Made by a program: the position numbers and the translations under genes. This document shows positions 40,001-55,000 of a DNA stretch of 64,000 nt, piece by piece. The stretch lies in assembly GCF_000002995.4 (NCBI RefSeq), contig NW_025062476.1, forward strand, positions 3,653,001 through 3,717,000. Reading direction: 5' to 3'. Origin of the DNA: Brugia malayi. Taxonomy: Eukaryota; Nematoda; Chromadorea; Rhabditida; Onchocercidae. Numbering within the stretch: position 1 is the stretch's first letter; each line of letters begins with the position of its first letter. The notes under the pieces are model-generated. The model was not told the origin of the DNA. It ran no database searches and saw nothing but the letters and a program-made list of their open reading frames with translations.

Positions 40001-43000
40001 AAATGATTGCAGTGACAAACGGTGTGGGTTGCATTATGCGAACTGACCACACAGCCATACGATGACCATTGCAAATGAGTACGATTCCACCAGACGCATT
40101 GTGGCATTGAAAGATTTACTCGATTCTAATATATGAATTTAGTTATTCAATTCTAGTAATTTTCTTTCTTTCTCATAAAAGAAATCATTTCCTATAGTTA
40201 TTTAATTATAATTAATTTATCATTACTTAATGCAAAAGTTATCATTTCTTATAATTACTTAACTATGACTGATTATCAATTTTTCCCGGCTTATTATATC
40301 ATTAAAATTGAATCTTATTTTTGTTTCTTTTTTTTAATATAATTCATTCACTGGAAACATTTGAAACTATCAACTAGTATTCATTTCATTAATAGAAAAC
40401 TAAAAGTAAAACTTAAGAGTTCATTAATTACTACCAGCTGTTGTTAACATTACTTTTAAATATTCTTAAAAAATTTGTAACCGTGGCTGAAAGTTTTATT
40501 TTTATATTTTGAACTGCAAGAGTTAACTTTATAATTTCAACAGTGATTTATTTCCACGAATTCAACTAATTACAATCATTTTTGTGTCATTTAATTCGTT
40601 CCTTAGTTATTTTAAGGAAATTATTTTGATCTGAAATTAATAATGATTACTGTACCTCAGTTGAAAATGTAATAATGACTGGTTTATGAAGATGATCGAT
40701 AGTTTCAATTTTATTATCGCTATTTATTACAGATATAGAAACTATTTTTGATGCAATTTGTCGTGGTACCATGGTACCATCTGCACCTCGGCGTGGTTCA
40801 GGTTGCAAATGCTGGCTCATTGATGAATATGCAGCATAAATGATTTTGGCTTCATCTGCAGTTTATCATTTCAACTATTAAAAAGTTACATAAGTAGAAT
40901 TGTATACCTTACAAAGTTGCTATAGTATTGAAATATTTTTGAATTAATTAGAAAGTTTAAAATTTATGGAAGCTAAAATTTAGATTAAATTCAATTTAAT
41001 CTTTTCAATTATTTAATGAATACTATTATATAATTATGATCTCAGCTATCCCAATTAGTGATAATGATAACAGGTTGATAATGATAAATGTAAACAAACC
41101 GATAGCATTATTACGTAGAGTTAATGCTTCACGTGGAATATTAACTGTATCATCGGTTGTTCGATATAAACTTGTACTTGGAAATGCTACGTAATCATGT
41201 ATTCGAACAGCTGATATTTCTACTTCAACATCTAAAAGTTATAATTTTTGAAAATTTTATTCATATTTCATTTCATCCATAATTGGAATCGAAATTAGAA
41301 TTATTATTTTTAATCGCAAAAATAATAATACAACATGAATTATAATAATGATTATCAGTAAATAACTATGATTATATTAAGTCAATCATATCATATCAAA
41401 TTGTATTTCAATTAATCATATCAAGTTTATCTAGCTATTATCAATTAGACAAATTCCTTAGGTAAGGCAAATTTTCCAAGCTAATAATTTCTTAGATTCT
41501 GTGCTAAAAACAATTTAAATTGATTAATTAATTATACCACCTGTTCAATGTAGCGACTTGATATATGTTAATGTATCGAAGATGAAAAGAATTCAATGTA
41601 AATCAAATTCATAACATATTATCATTTCGTTATCAATATTAAGTCAAATTATTTATTTAAATATGAACTGGTAATTATTTCATTTTTGAATTTTATCACT
41701 AAGAAAATTTCGAAGTGTTAAATATAAAATATAAGCAAAACTGTAATATTGCACCGGTATTAGGTTTCATGATGATACGTGGCGTATCAGGCGTAATTAA
41801 TGGACTGATTGCCATTGATACTTGATCAATAACACTCATCAATTGATCAGCTATCATACGTCGTTTTAAATGTTTCAAATCATTCCATGCTAGTATTTGT
41901 GATTCTTTCGCCATATTATTAACACTTTCCACAACTAACTATAAATTAATATTTGATTAGCAATTTTCTAACATAAAATTAAAACTATAAATTACAACAA
42001 CAAAAGATTAATATGTTAGCATAGATATTACTATGCTTAACCATTACTAATAAAAATTTATTGGTATTAATTAAAAATTAAATAAACATTAGTAATACTT
42101 CAACAAATTTATCTGCATCATTTTCATATATTGTGATTGGAATTAGCAATTTTACAGCACGAGAAAGAGCGATCAGATCACCACCAATTAACGATTCACG
42201 CCGTGTTCGCTGTTGAATTTCGTTTAGAAATTCCAAACGATCTAATGAACCATCTGCTTCTTCTGCATCCATAAGCAATCTTAAATTTTAAATTAAAATT
42301 ACAAATTGAAAAAAAAAAAAGTTTTTAATGAGAATATTTGGATGATTACAGTAAATTAATATTAATACAATAGTTTAGTTTAGAAAAATAAATCAATATT
42401 ATCATTCTTTAGAATAAATGTGGTTACGTTTAGACAAATAATTTTAAAAGTTTTAAAATGATAAATATTTCTTACGCTTTACTCCACGTACTAATACAAC
42501 GTGACAAATCCGGTCCATCTGATTCCCATTGTCCGTTCGATCCACATGTCCATTCTGCGTAACCAGTTGATCCGATTGGACATGAAACACGAGCTATCAT
42601 ACCAAATTCTGTTTGTGGCCAGTCTATGTCACGTTCCGTTATCATATCACAGAATAACTGTTTATCATCTTCGTCTAGTAATTTCACTGTCCTTTAAATT
42701 TGAATCAATTTAACAAAATTGATTTAAGATTAAATTTAGCATTACTTAGCCATTCCTACTACATTTTTTTTTTTTTCATTTAAAAGTAAATATTAAATCA
42801 AGCGTCACTTACGTAAATTCGACTGCTATCGATGTTTTTGTTAAATCAGTTATCAGCAATGTTTGATTAATAGTTGGTGTATTAAATGTTGTTGCCATTG
42901 ATGTACTGATTGTTGTTTTTACTACAAAATTTACATTTCTTTTTTTTTTTACAGATAATTTAAAAATAATTTTTATAAATCAAATAAATATTTTTAATAA

Positions 43001-46000
43001 AATTAATGAATTGTGATTTAAAAGAAAAAAAAAAGTGACTTTGTGCAAATTACGTCAAAGTGAGGGGAAAATGCAAAAACAAAAAGTGAACACGGACGAA
43101 CATAAAACTAAAATGCGTGTAACAAGTATAACTTTTTTTGCGTTAACTTACATTCATACTTAAATTTTGATTTTTTTATTTCTCAGATTTTACAAAATAT
43201 AATTTATATATATATGTGGGTGTGTGAACTCAGATGTGATATGAATTTCTTTTTAACTTCATAAAACTTTTTTAGCATATTAAAATTTAATTTTGAAAAT
43301 AGATAAACTTAAAAAAAAAAAAATATCAGCGAAATGTGCACTTTTCATTCTTTTTTTTTTTTTAACCGTTACGTCAATTCTTTAATATTTTTTCTCGATT
43401 GAATTTCATGACATATTTGTTTTCTTTTCTTCCTTTTTTTTTTTTTCAATACATTAAATTTAATTTGCATAATATTATTTTCTTATTCAAAAAGAGGAAA
43501 ACGGAAGAAAAAAAGTTGATTAAATTTGTAAATTTAAAACATTTTCAACTAAAATACATGATTACTGATTACCAATATCAGGCATTTTGCTGCATTTGAA
43601 TTCCACATCCAGATATTTTTCCGTATCCGGGCATGGATCACCAAGTTCTCTGTTGTTTACCAAAATGCTACACCGCGGATGACCATTACATCTGCACAAG
43701 AAAAAAAAGCAAGCAAAATGAAAATGAAGTGTAAACAAAAAAAAAAAAAAAAGCAAACATACAAAATAACAAAAACAACAAAAAAGAAAATCAAAATAAA
43801 AAATACTACAAAATGTCAAATGTCAATTAGCTAGACTTATTTTAATCAAGCCTATTCAAAATTCTTTAATTATCATTTAGTTTCTAGATGAGTTCAATGC
43901 AAAATGAACTATTCATCGCATATAGGAAAAAAAAACTTTTTATAAAATATCTGTTCGAAATATAACCTATGACTATATTGTTTTCCCCACGGGTAAATGC
44001 AAGAATGAGTGATCAAAATAAATAAATCACAAGTGCCTCTTGAAAATCAGCTTTCTTTGTTTTAATTATCATTAATCAAAGAGTGTTATTACTCCTTTGC
44101 ACTATCAGTAACAATTATTGACTGTTTTAATCAGCATATCAGTGAAATTATCAGCTGATTAAAACGATATATATCCATTCTCTATGTACTAGTTCAAAAA
44201 TGCATAAATTACAAAATTATCGTGAAATATTTATATAAATATTTTACTTGAAACCTTTTAAGAATCTCCAAAAATTAACTTAGTGATTTTTACAAAAGAA
44301 AATCTAATGACATGTTTTTTTCTTGCAAAATTGATCTATTATAACTGTTTGATAAGATTAGCTCTCGCCATTTCCAGTTATCGATTCAAATTCAGGCAAG
44401 CATTCCGCTAAAAAAAAAAAAAAAGAAAAGAAAAAACGGAAAATAAAAGAAAAACAACAAACAAAAACAGTGATGTGAATATTTCCGATCACAATAAACA
44501 AATTTGCAAGCAACAAAGATGTAAAATACGTACACATAATATCGTGCATAATTGTGATTTGCAAAACAATTTAATTAAAATTTATGTTTTCGTTTTTTTT
44601 TTTTGTTTTGGTACCTTCAATGCATGAATAAACAATTTCCAGATATTTTGGTTCCCCGGGACATGAATCGAAACCAAAACGATTCGTTTCCACAACAAAC
44701 AAACATCGTTGTTTATCATCACAACTAAACTAGCAAATTTATAATTTAAAATTTCTGAAACCAAATATCAAATCAAACCTTATAATGTTTTTTTTTTCTC
44801 TTTCATCAATTGAAATTAATTTAATAACTGTTTGAAATTTCGTACATAACATAAATGAAAATTAGAAAAATTTTTTAAATCGAATCTTAATAAAAAAAAA
44901 TTTCTAATTTAATTTAATTTTACTACAACTTTTTTTCTTCACTTTCATAAATCTTAGTAAAAAGATTATAACAATGAGCATGTTAAGGTTTTTTTCTTTC
45001 AAAACTAATTTTGCAATTTGAAATTTTAAATTTATCAAAAAATATTTCCAAATATTATAAATGATGAATGACCTGAATGAAAAAAAAAAAAAAAATTGAA
45101 AAGAATAGTGAAATTCCCGATGGAACAAAAAAAAAAAAGAGAAGAAAGATTTCACTGGTCTTTTTCTTTTAATTAATTTTAATTTCACTATGGGAATTTA
45201 TATTTCAATCCGTTTAATGTCAACGAATTCACCCTATCATTCTATTTTATTTTATGTTTCAAAGCATAGGTGACATTAATGGGACAATAAAAAGGAAGGA
45301 ATGATAGCCTGGTTGGCTTATCTATTTATTTTAGCCTATTTCAAAATGCAAAACTTCATTAGCTAAGTATGTTTATTTCATTTTGCTAAGCAAAATGCTT
45401 GTAATTAAATTTGAGAATTAATTAAAACGAGATATATCACTGAATAATATATTTTATATGTATATTCCATTTAGCAATAAAATAAACAGCAGTAATCATT
45501 TTATCTTTTCAATAGTTCAATTTAATTTTAATAAAAATTTTATACAAAAATATGAAAATTTTTATCTATCGAATAATTGAGTTAAAAGAAAAAAATATAT
45601 AAATTAACTATTTTATTTTATGTGTACAAATTTAATTAAGTTAAAAATATATATAATTAACGCATATACACATAAAAAGTGTTTGAATTTAAAAAAGTTA
45701 AATAAAAAAATTTTAAAAATTCAATCTCCAAAAAATTCTAAACAAAAAAATAATTCATTTTAATGTTTAATTAAGAATTATATTTTCAGTAGAAAATGAA
45801 CATAATAGAAAATAATTAATTAGCAATAAATTATGCACAATTGTTTACGCTATAGTAAAATTATTTTTGAATAATTTTTATTAATTTTCACTACTAAATC
45901 ATAAATAAAAATTCTTTCAATTTCTTATTTTAAAAACATAAATTTATTCATTTTCGTCTTATTTTTACTTTCGTTTTTCCCTTTTTTTTTTAGCTATTTT

Positions 46001-49000
46001 TACTTAATGGTAGAAAATGATGGAAAAAGAAAATGAAAAAAAGAAGAAAGAGAGAGAGAGACAGAGGGAGAGAGAGAGAGAGAAGGAAATGATACCTCAA
46101 ATTATTTTCATTTCAATTGGTCAACTATTATTGTTAAAAAAAAAAAAAAAGAAGGGAAAAAATCTGAGAAAAAGGAAAAAATATCTGTTAGAAGAGAAAA
46201 AAGTAAAAAGAAAAAAGGAAAAAAAAAAAAAAAAACAGAGGTAAATTTGTCCTTCAATGAATACAGGTATTCCGTTAAATGATTAGACCATTTGGCGTCA
46301 AAATCTATCAATGAAATCTATCCATCTCATTCTCTGCTTTTACCATTTTTTTCAAATTAAAGAAGTGAAAAATAAAAATAAAAAGGAAAAAAATTCTTTT
46401 AAAACGATTGTTTCGATTTTTTTAAAAAAGAAATGAAAGAACAAAACTTTCATTTTATTTATCACATAATTCATTATCATAATAACTATTGTTTTAATTA
46501 AAATAAAAATTTAAAAATTTTCATTTATTATTACTTTTGTTCAAAAAGACAACTTATCTTTCTTTTTAATTCATTTCTTTATTAATTTTTTTTTAATATT
46601 TTTAATTTTGGAATATTAAAAAATTTGGTTAAAAATCTATTACTTATTGCTTTTGTTATAATAAATATAATTTGCTTCAATGATTTTAGACGGAAAATTC
46701 GCCGCCACAAAACTCGTCAAAAGATCAATGAGTACCGTATAATTACGATGCATTGATGATGCATTCTTCCGCCAAACTATATTGAATGATGATGACAATG
46801 TCACCACAGAATTATCATCGCATTTTCATTGAATGTCATCCAAGGAAAACATTCGTAAATAAATTTACAATTGATAGATTTAGGTATATATGTGAAGTAA
46901 ATAAGCAAATTAAGTTTGTGGAATATTAAGTTATATTATTTTTATTGACAAATTTTAAATCGAATTGATTGGTTAAAATTTGATAAAACAATGATTGCCA
47001 GTTTATAAAATGAAATGATATTTTGAATTAAATTTCATGATGAATTTAGTGTAAAATTTTTAAATATATTTTAAAGTTTAATTTGTATACAATTAGATAC
47101 TGAAACTAAAGATAATATTTGCATGTGTAGTTCGAGAATTAAACAAAACAAGTCTTAAAAAAATTATAATTTATCCTGAATCATTGCAAATAGTATTAAA
47201 TATAAAATTATATATTTTAATGGATTTAACATAAACGTAAACTATCTGTTTGATCATTTTGACTGTCACCTCATTGTGACAAAATATTTGATTCAAAAAA
47301 AAAAAAAAATGCTGCAAATTTTTGATTCTTTTTAACATTTTTTTTAAAAAAAAGCCTTTAATGAAAAAGAAATCAGAAACGAGATTAGATCTTAAAATAA
47401 ACAATGTCATTCGATATTAATTATAAAGAAGTATGTGTCACAAATGTTCAATTTTAAAATGGTCACACAAATTCAATGGCTAAATTAAATTACCCAAATG
47501 GGTAGATAAAAAAAAAAGAATGTCAATGAATAAAAAATTAGGTAAAATAATCAGAAAAAGAATTTTTATATTTATCATTGGTATAAATGAATTTTCCCTC
47601 AAATTATTTTATTCTATTACTATTAGTAGTGCACATGATTTGCGGCATTGACTGAATGTAATTTCTGCGCCATCATCAATGAATGAAAAGTAGCAATCAT
47701 AGAAAAGTATTAATTAACTATTTCAGTTTTGTAATATGAGATGATAATTTTTTTTTTTTTTTCATTTATTCTATTGTCACATTTTAGGACATTTCGTTTC
47801 TATTCATTATCATTTGAATAAAAGTTGTAATTAACGACTTATTCAAATTGCAAAAGGATTGTCACATTATTGACACGTAACAAATAGCATTTTATAAAGC
47901 TAACGTTGGTGAAAATTTCTAGATTTTATTATTCACAAAAATTAACCATTTTATGTCACAGTTATTCATTAATTGTAAATAAAAATTAGAATATTTTTTA
48001 AAAGAAAGCAAAAAAAAAAACTAATAAAATTTCAATTTTTTTAAAGAAAAAGCAATGATTAAAACTTTGTAATGAATAACAAAAAGTGTTAAACTCAAAA
48101 ATTTTTATTTCCAAATTTAAAAGAGCTAAATGAAAGGAAAAGAAAAATGCTATTTGTTTTTTAAACCATCTTTGTTTTCAATTTTTTAAATTAGTTTAAA
48201 TTTATGCTTAAGTAAAAAAAAATCGAAATTTTTATAATTTATAAAATTCAAAGTTCTTTTCTTAAGAGAAGAGAGAGAAAAGAAAAGATTATTTGCTTTC
48301 TTTTCTTTTCTTTTTTTTCTGTCCCAATTATCATTAAATGCATATTATATTAAAAAAGTAACCATCTAATTATCAAATAAATATATTCATCTCAAATAAT
48401 ATCTTACAATGAATGAAAGAGAAGAAAAACGATTAGAAAGGAAATGAAAAAGTGGCCTAATTTCATGCATCAGTAACTCTTGGCACAAAATGTGGCCAAG
48501 CTTCTTGTGGATTTTTTTTTAAAGCTTTATGTTATTTGTCATTATTGTTAGTAAATGGTTCTTCTATCTTAGTTAAAATTATAAGATAGAAAGGTATACA
48601 GGTACACCTGCTTTTCCCTCTCTCTCTCCTTACCTGTCTCTTTAAGTGCTTTCTAGAGACTAATCCTTATAAATATATTATTATTAAACCTTATTATTTA
48701 CTACTAAATTTATATTAGATTGTTCTGAACAAAGAGATTATTGACTTTGAAGAGATAATGAAATTATCAAATAATAACAGGTAATAAGTAAGTAATATGA
48801 TTAATATTTTAATAAATTCATTTTAACAATTTGTCAAATTAATTTTTGCTTATTTAAAAATACAAAATTTTGAACTACTCAAATAGAATGCTAAATTGAA
48901 TTATTATTCTAAAAATATTCATTTATATACCTGATGATAAGAATCTTATTTATTTATTTTTTTTTGTAAATTCGGATAATTTTAATAAAACTATTTTCTT

Positions 49001-52000
49001 TTTTTTTTTGTTTTCATAGATTAAAAATTGAGAAATTTTCACATTTGTCTTAAAATCTTTTACGACGAAATAAAAATGAATGGGGAAAAAGATCAAAAAT
49101 TATTAAAAAAGTTAAAACTAAATATTGCATCATTTAATCGTATTCGATTAATAAATATTTATTTTTAAGCCTCTTTAAAATATTAAAAAAATTATGTCAT
49201 ACAATGATTTAAACATAATTTTAAAATATTTTTTGATTGAATTTATCAAAAAAAAAAAAAAAAAAAAAAACTAAAATGATAAATTCAGCAAATGTATCAT
49301 TTACTTAATATTGCATATGAAAATAAATTAAAAAAAATCTTTTTGATAATATTTTTAAATTTTGATTTGAACTTTCTTAATTTAAACTTACTTAACTACC
49401 TACAGTAATACATACTTCTTTTAAGATAAATGTTTGTATTTGTTTAACATACAGTAAGCAATAACAGCTGTTGACCTTAAACTCAACAAATGGATCAAAT
49501 GACACTAAAATAAAATAGGTAGGTTAGTAAGTACGATAGGTAATCAAAAGTTACTACTATTTGCTAGACTGTCTTAAATGTTTACAATCAATTATCATCA
49601 GTGATTAATGATAATAATAGTGATAAATTGAATGAATATACAAATAAACAGAATGATGATCAGTCAAAATAAGTTGACAAATTTAAACTTATGAACAGAT
49701 TAGCTCTTTGATCTAATAAAATTGTTAAATATAACAAACTAATATGCATTTAATCTTTTTTAATACTATTTCGGAAATCAAAAAAAAAAGTGATTGATAA
49801 TTAATTAATCAATTTAACAATTTAATCGTTAAACTCTGCGTGTTTAAATGAAAAATTATTTAAAAATCAATATAATATTTTCGATTCTGGAATATGATAT
49901 GCAATGTATAACTTTTTATTTCCGGAATATTTCTAATTAATTAATTTAAAAGTCTAAAGTTCAATTATTTTTATACTAGATGGATTAGTTTTCCATTCTT
50001 TGAAATGGAAAAGTCTTTCACATTTTGCAAAAAAATTTTAAAAAGCAAAGCCATATTAATTAAATAGGAAATAAGCCAAAGCTAAAGGATATGAGAAGTT
50101 GCATGAATGAATGTAAACTGATATGTTTACTTTTTAATGGCATTGAATGTGACCATAAAGAGATCCGTTTTCATGACGGATAATTCCGGAAAAAAAATGA
50201 TATATATTTATAAGAAGTCAAGAAGATATACATATATATACTCAATGATGCATGCATATAATTCATCTAAAAAAAGAAAAAAATTAAATCTATCAAAAAT
50301 GAAATCAAATTTTCTCAATTATTTTTCTTTTCTCTAAAAAATTCATTGAAAATAATTTTACTAAAATGCAACATTTATCATATCATTTCGTAAAAATTAT
50401 AATGTTAAAAATAAAATTTAATTTTTTTTAAAAAAAAACAAAAAATTATTTTAATTCACGATAATTTTTATGGTGTTTTTTTTTTCTTTTCTTTTCTTTC
50501 TTTTAATTTCAAAAATTTCAAAGCAAATTTTGTTGATGTCATTTAGAACGATAAAATCCCTTAGAAAATTTTTTCCTTTTTCCTTTTCTTTCTTTCTTTT
50601 TTTTAAAAAAAAAAAAAAAAAAAAGAAGGAACAAGAAGATTTAGTAAAAAAAAAGGAAAGAAAAAAATTTTATTCAGGCAATTAAATCATTTTCAATGAG
50701 TTTATTCCGAATGTTTCATAACTTATTAAATCTTAAAACGTTGCAAAAAAATGGCTAATATTATAATATAAGAAAGAGAGAGGGAGAGAGGGAGAAAGAG
50801 GGAGAGAGGAGAGAGGGAGAGAGAGAGGGAATGAAATTTTATTGCCAACTATTATCAATGAAATATGGGAACCACAAAAAAATAAGAAACACATCAACGA
50901 GTTTTATAAATAATTGCATTTAAAACTATTTATAATATGAATTTAAAAATTGAGATAATAAATACATTTAATTAACTGTGATTAGAAAAATAAACTAATT
51001 CCAATTCAAATCAATAAAATTGATTGGTTTATTAAGTGAAATATTAAATATCTTAGAATTAAATAGCGATCATTTCCCTTTTTTTTTAAAAAAAGAAGAC
51101 TATCAATTGATAATTTAAAAACGCACTAAGAATTATATTTTTATTTTGATACTTTTCCTGAGAGATAGTAAAATATAACACTCACCTGAACTACCTTTTT
51201 TTTTTTTTAAAAGCAAAAAAAAAATGTCGCAGATAGACTTTAAAAAAAATATTGGAATAATTTTAATTAGTTATCAAATAATTCATTAAAACAAAAAAAT
51301 AAATAGTTAAAAATACTTGTATCTTTCATTCTATCATTCATAAAAAGAAAAGCTAACACATAAAATTAATTCACAAATTAATTCAAAAAATAAAATCAAA
51401 AAAAAAAAAAAAGGAAACTAACCTTAATTTCATTATAGCCAATGTCCTATCATTTTGACATGTGGTACTTAGATCAGTACGATGGCTCGGATTACAAAGG
51501 CCTAACGTGAAACGTCCGTAATTTGCTAACCGTATTGCGATATATCTTCCGATCGGACATTCCAAATTTGCTTCTTCGCCTTCACAAAATATCTTCTGAA
51601 TTGGTACATCTGAAAAAAAAAAAAAAAGGAAAAAAAATAGGGTTTTAAAAATATTATAGAATTTATTAGATTCAAATTTACTAAAAATGATATGCATGGA
51701 TAAATTAAATGCATGCAAATATGTAAGTAAAGTTAGATGCGAATGTATAAGTAAGAGTAGAATTTTCCGAATTTTTAAATGTTTTCTTATTTTTGAATAT
51801 AATGAATAACTGACAAGAAATTATAGGAATTGAATGATACAATCATATTCAAAGTTTGAATTCAATTTTTTTTTTTTTAGAAGTTTTGAAAATTAACTGA
51901 AAATTTAATTGAGCTATTCAATGTTAATTGATAAGTAAATAATTTCTTACAAGTACAAATATTAATCGATCTGATCACCATTTCTCTTTCTTATTAATAT

Positions 52001-55000
52001 TGTTTTATTTGTTCTTTTTTTTCCGCAATGTTTAAGTCATTGATTATTTTTTATAAATTAAAATTAAAAGATTTGATTAATATTAAAAGTAAACTAAATG
52101 ATGGAATTACATAGATATTTTGATTGTTAAGTTTTTTACACTGTTCAAGAAATTTCAGAATTTTGAAGATAATAGATGTTAATTCATTTCATAAACTCTT
52201 AGCATTAACTATGCCAGTTTGTTGATCAATTAATTCATTTTACTAATTTGTTCACTAATTAATTAATTAATTAAACCCGATTCTTTCGTCTCAACCGATA
52301 GTATAATTGGATCACATGTTTGTAGCACTATTTCAAACCTTCTTCATCTGTCCCCATCCAGAGGGGACATAATTGAAAACCAATCTTGGACTAGCCAAAT
52401 AGCCAAATGCAAAAACATTAGCACCAACATGATGACCCTAACTTGACTTTCTTCATATTTACTACTACCTCTCTCTCCTCTCTCCCTCTCTCTCTCCTAA
52501 TTTACTTCTTCAGCATTTTGTTCATTTCATTGCTTCGAAATACTTTTGGGTAAACCGCTCACTGCTGGATACCACTTAAGAAAATGAAGTTAAAAGGTAA
52601 TGAAAGACGATAACAATCTAATCTCTCTCTCTCTCTCTCTCTTCATTACTTTTCAACAATAGCATCTAATTTCAAAATTTAAATATTTGTTATAATGTAA
52701 ATAGAAAAGAGAGAAAAATGCATGAAATGAAATCTTTCTCAATATCTATCACACAAAAATTTTATTCCTATTTAAATTATTACTAAAAAATTGATATATA
52801 ATTTATTACTAAAATAATTTTTTACAATTTTTTATTGATGAAAAAAAAAAGAAAAAAAATTTTATTTGTTATATATAATTTAAATCTTTAAAATTAAATT
52901 TAATATAGTAAAATTCTATTTTTTTTTTCAATTTTTTTTTTTAAAATGAATTACATTAGCAAAATAAATTTCCCGTTTTAATTCATACTTTCCGCGGGTA
53001 GAAAAAAAAAAAAAATGTTATGTTAGTTTAGCTGAATGAGATACCCATCCTTCTATCATCTATTCATACATTTTTATTTGCACAGTGATTACATTTGACT
53101 GACAAATAACTAAATTGTCCTCCTTTAAATTTACCATCTCCCTTCCCCGCTTTCCCGGGTATTTCCATATCGATTAATTATGTAATCTTCTTGCTCTGTT
53201 ATTTTAGTATCTTTGTGAAAGTAAATATAATATCGTTAAATGCTACTGAATCATACCAACTATTTGCATTACTGTAAACATTAAATATTTACCGTTTATC
53301 GTTTTCTTTTTTTTTTTTTTTTTGTTTAAATTTGAAATTTGAACAACAAAATTACTATTCTCGTTTTGTTGTAAAAAAAAAAAAAAATGTTATGAAATTG
53401 AGCAAATATTCGTATACTATATATTTACTCTCGAGATTCTGCTACTCTTATTTGTTGTCGAGATTCTCGATAAATTAGCAAACTGTTATGACACAAACAA
53501 TATACAATTAACAAAAAAAAAGCATAAAAACTTGAATTAACTTCGATTAATTCAAAATTTTTTAATTAAATTTTATACTCTGATTTTAGCTACATTTTCC
53601 TTTCTTTCTTTCGCTTTTCTTTTCTTTTTTTGCTTAATCTAATGGAAAGATTTTTTTCTTTTGCCTTTATCCATTCCTCTAATCTTTTTCAAAAAATAAA
53701 AATTGTCACACTAATGTCACCCTTATCGTCTCTTTTCTATTACTAAAATTTTTAGCCTTTTTCTTCTTTTCCGTTAATTTATAATAGAAATGAGAAGAAA
53801 TTAATTGGTTTTTTTCACCAACTATCCATTGTGACAATAAAATTTTCCTTTTTTCCTTTTTTTTTTTTTTTTTTTTTTTTTTTGATTAATCAAACAGAAA
53901 TAAATGGGAAAAAAGAGTGGAAGAAATGAAAAGAAGGTGAGAAATTCACGTAAAATTTATTTATGTTTTTAATTAGAATCCAAAAAAAAAAAACTAAAAT
54001 TCAAGTTAAACAGAGAAAATCATTGATAGGTTAAAGTTTTATTAAAAGGAAAAAAAAAACAGTTAATTATAAACAATTATTTCTTCTTCTAATTCTTTTA
54101 TTTATAATATTGCAATATGTTTGCTAGGAAAGATAAATTCTTAATTTAAATAAAAAATAAGCGAAAAATCAATATTGCATAAGTTAACAAATGAATGAAA
54201 TGAGAAAGTTTAACATTAAAATAAAAATGAAGGAACAAAAAAAAAAAGATATTAACTGAGATTTTAAGTCTAAGCATTAAATAAGATTAAATTTTTGAAA
54301 AAATATTAAACAATATGTATTAATTTATGTTTTCTCTTTTACATAAAAAAATTATAATAAGAAAGTGATCGATTTGTTTTCCATAATTTAAATAATCACA
54401 TTTTTTTTTTTTAAAAAAAACTTACCACTTGAATTTATATTTCTATCTAAAACATTGTTACTTTAAATGTTATCATAAATTTTTTTAAGTGTTTTAAGCT
54501 TAATAATACTAAACATTTATAGCAACTACTTTATTACTTCAACAATATATAATCGATCACAAAAAAAACAGACAAATCTATCAGCCATTACCTTCTTTAC
54601 TCTTACTTAATCCGATCAACAAATACTACAGATGTCAAAATTTCCTTCTAACAGGATCTTATCGGATTTCTTTACCAGAAAAAAAAAATTTTTTTTTTCA
54701 CCGATTTTTATTTCATGTTACCGCTTTAACCTTTCTCCTCCACCGATCTATCTAACCAAAAAGTATCACAATTGTTGACACTAATTGATCACTAATGAGT
54801 ACTTACTTCTACTCCTAGATGACACATCACTTCAACTATCTTTTCATCTAGGAAATAATCAATTATATGGAATATTACTTTTAATATTGAAAATGAATAT
54901 TTATGGGAGCAAAAAAAAAAAAAAAAATAATTCATAAATTTATTTCAGACAAAAAAGAAAAAATGAAATTAAAATTCATTAAAATTATTTATTGTAACAT

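Larger units (their letters stand above)
44725..51422 (-). other. Latrophilin intron 2 (before alternative exons)
   Basis: This 6.7-kb intron separates the first and second halves of the RBL domain. It is mostly A/T runs with GA microsatellites at 46,049-46,084 and 50,771-50,830. The exception is a complex, less AT-rich block at about 46,640-46,860 that stays open on the minus strand for 61 codons. No further RBL-like exon was found. Confidence 0.5.

Noticed and set aside
46017..46244. Lys/Glu/Arg-rich ORF
   Set aside because: Translation of GA microsatellite and poly-A runs.
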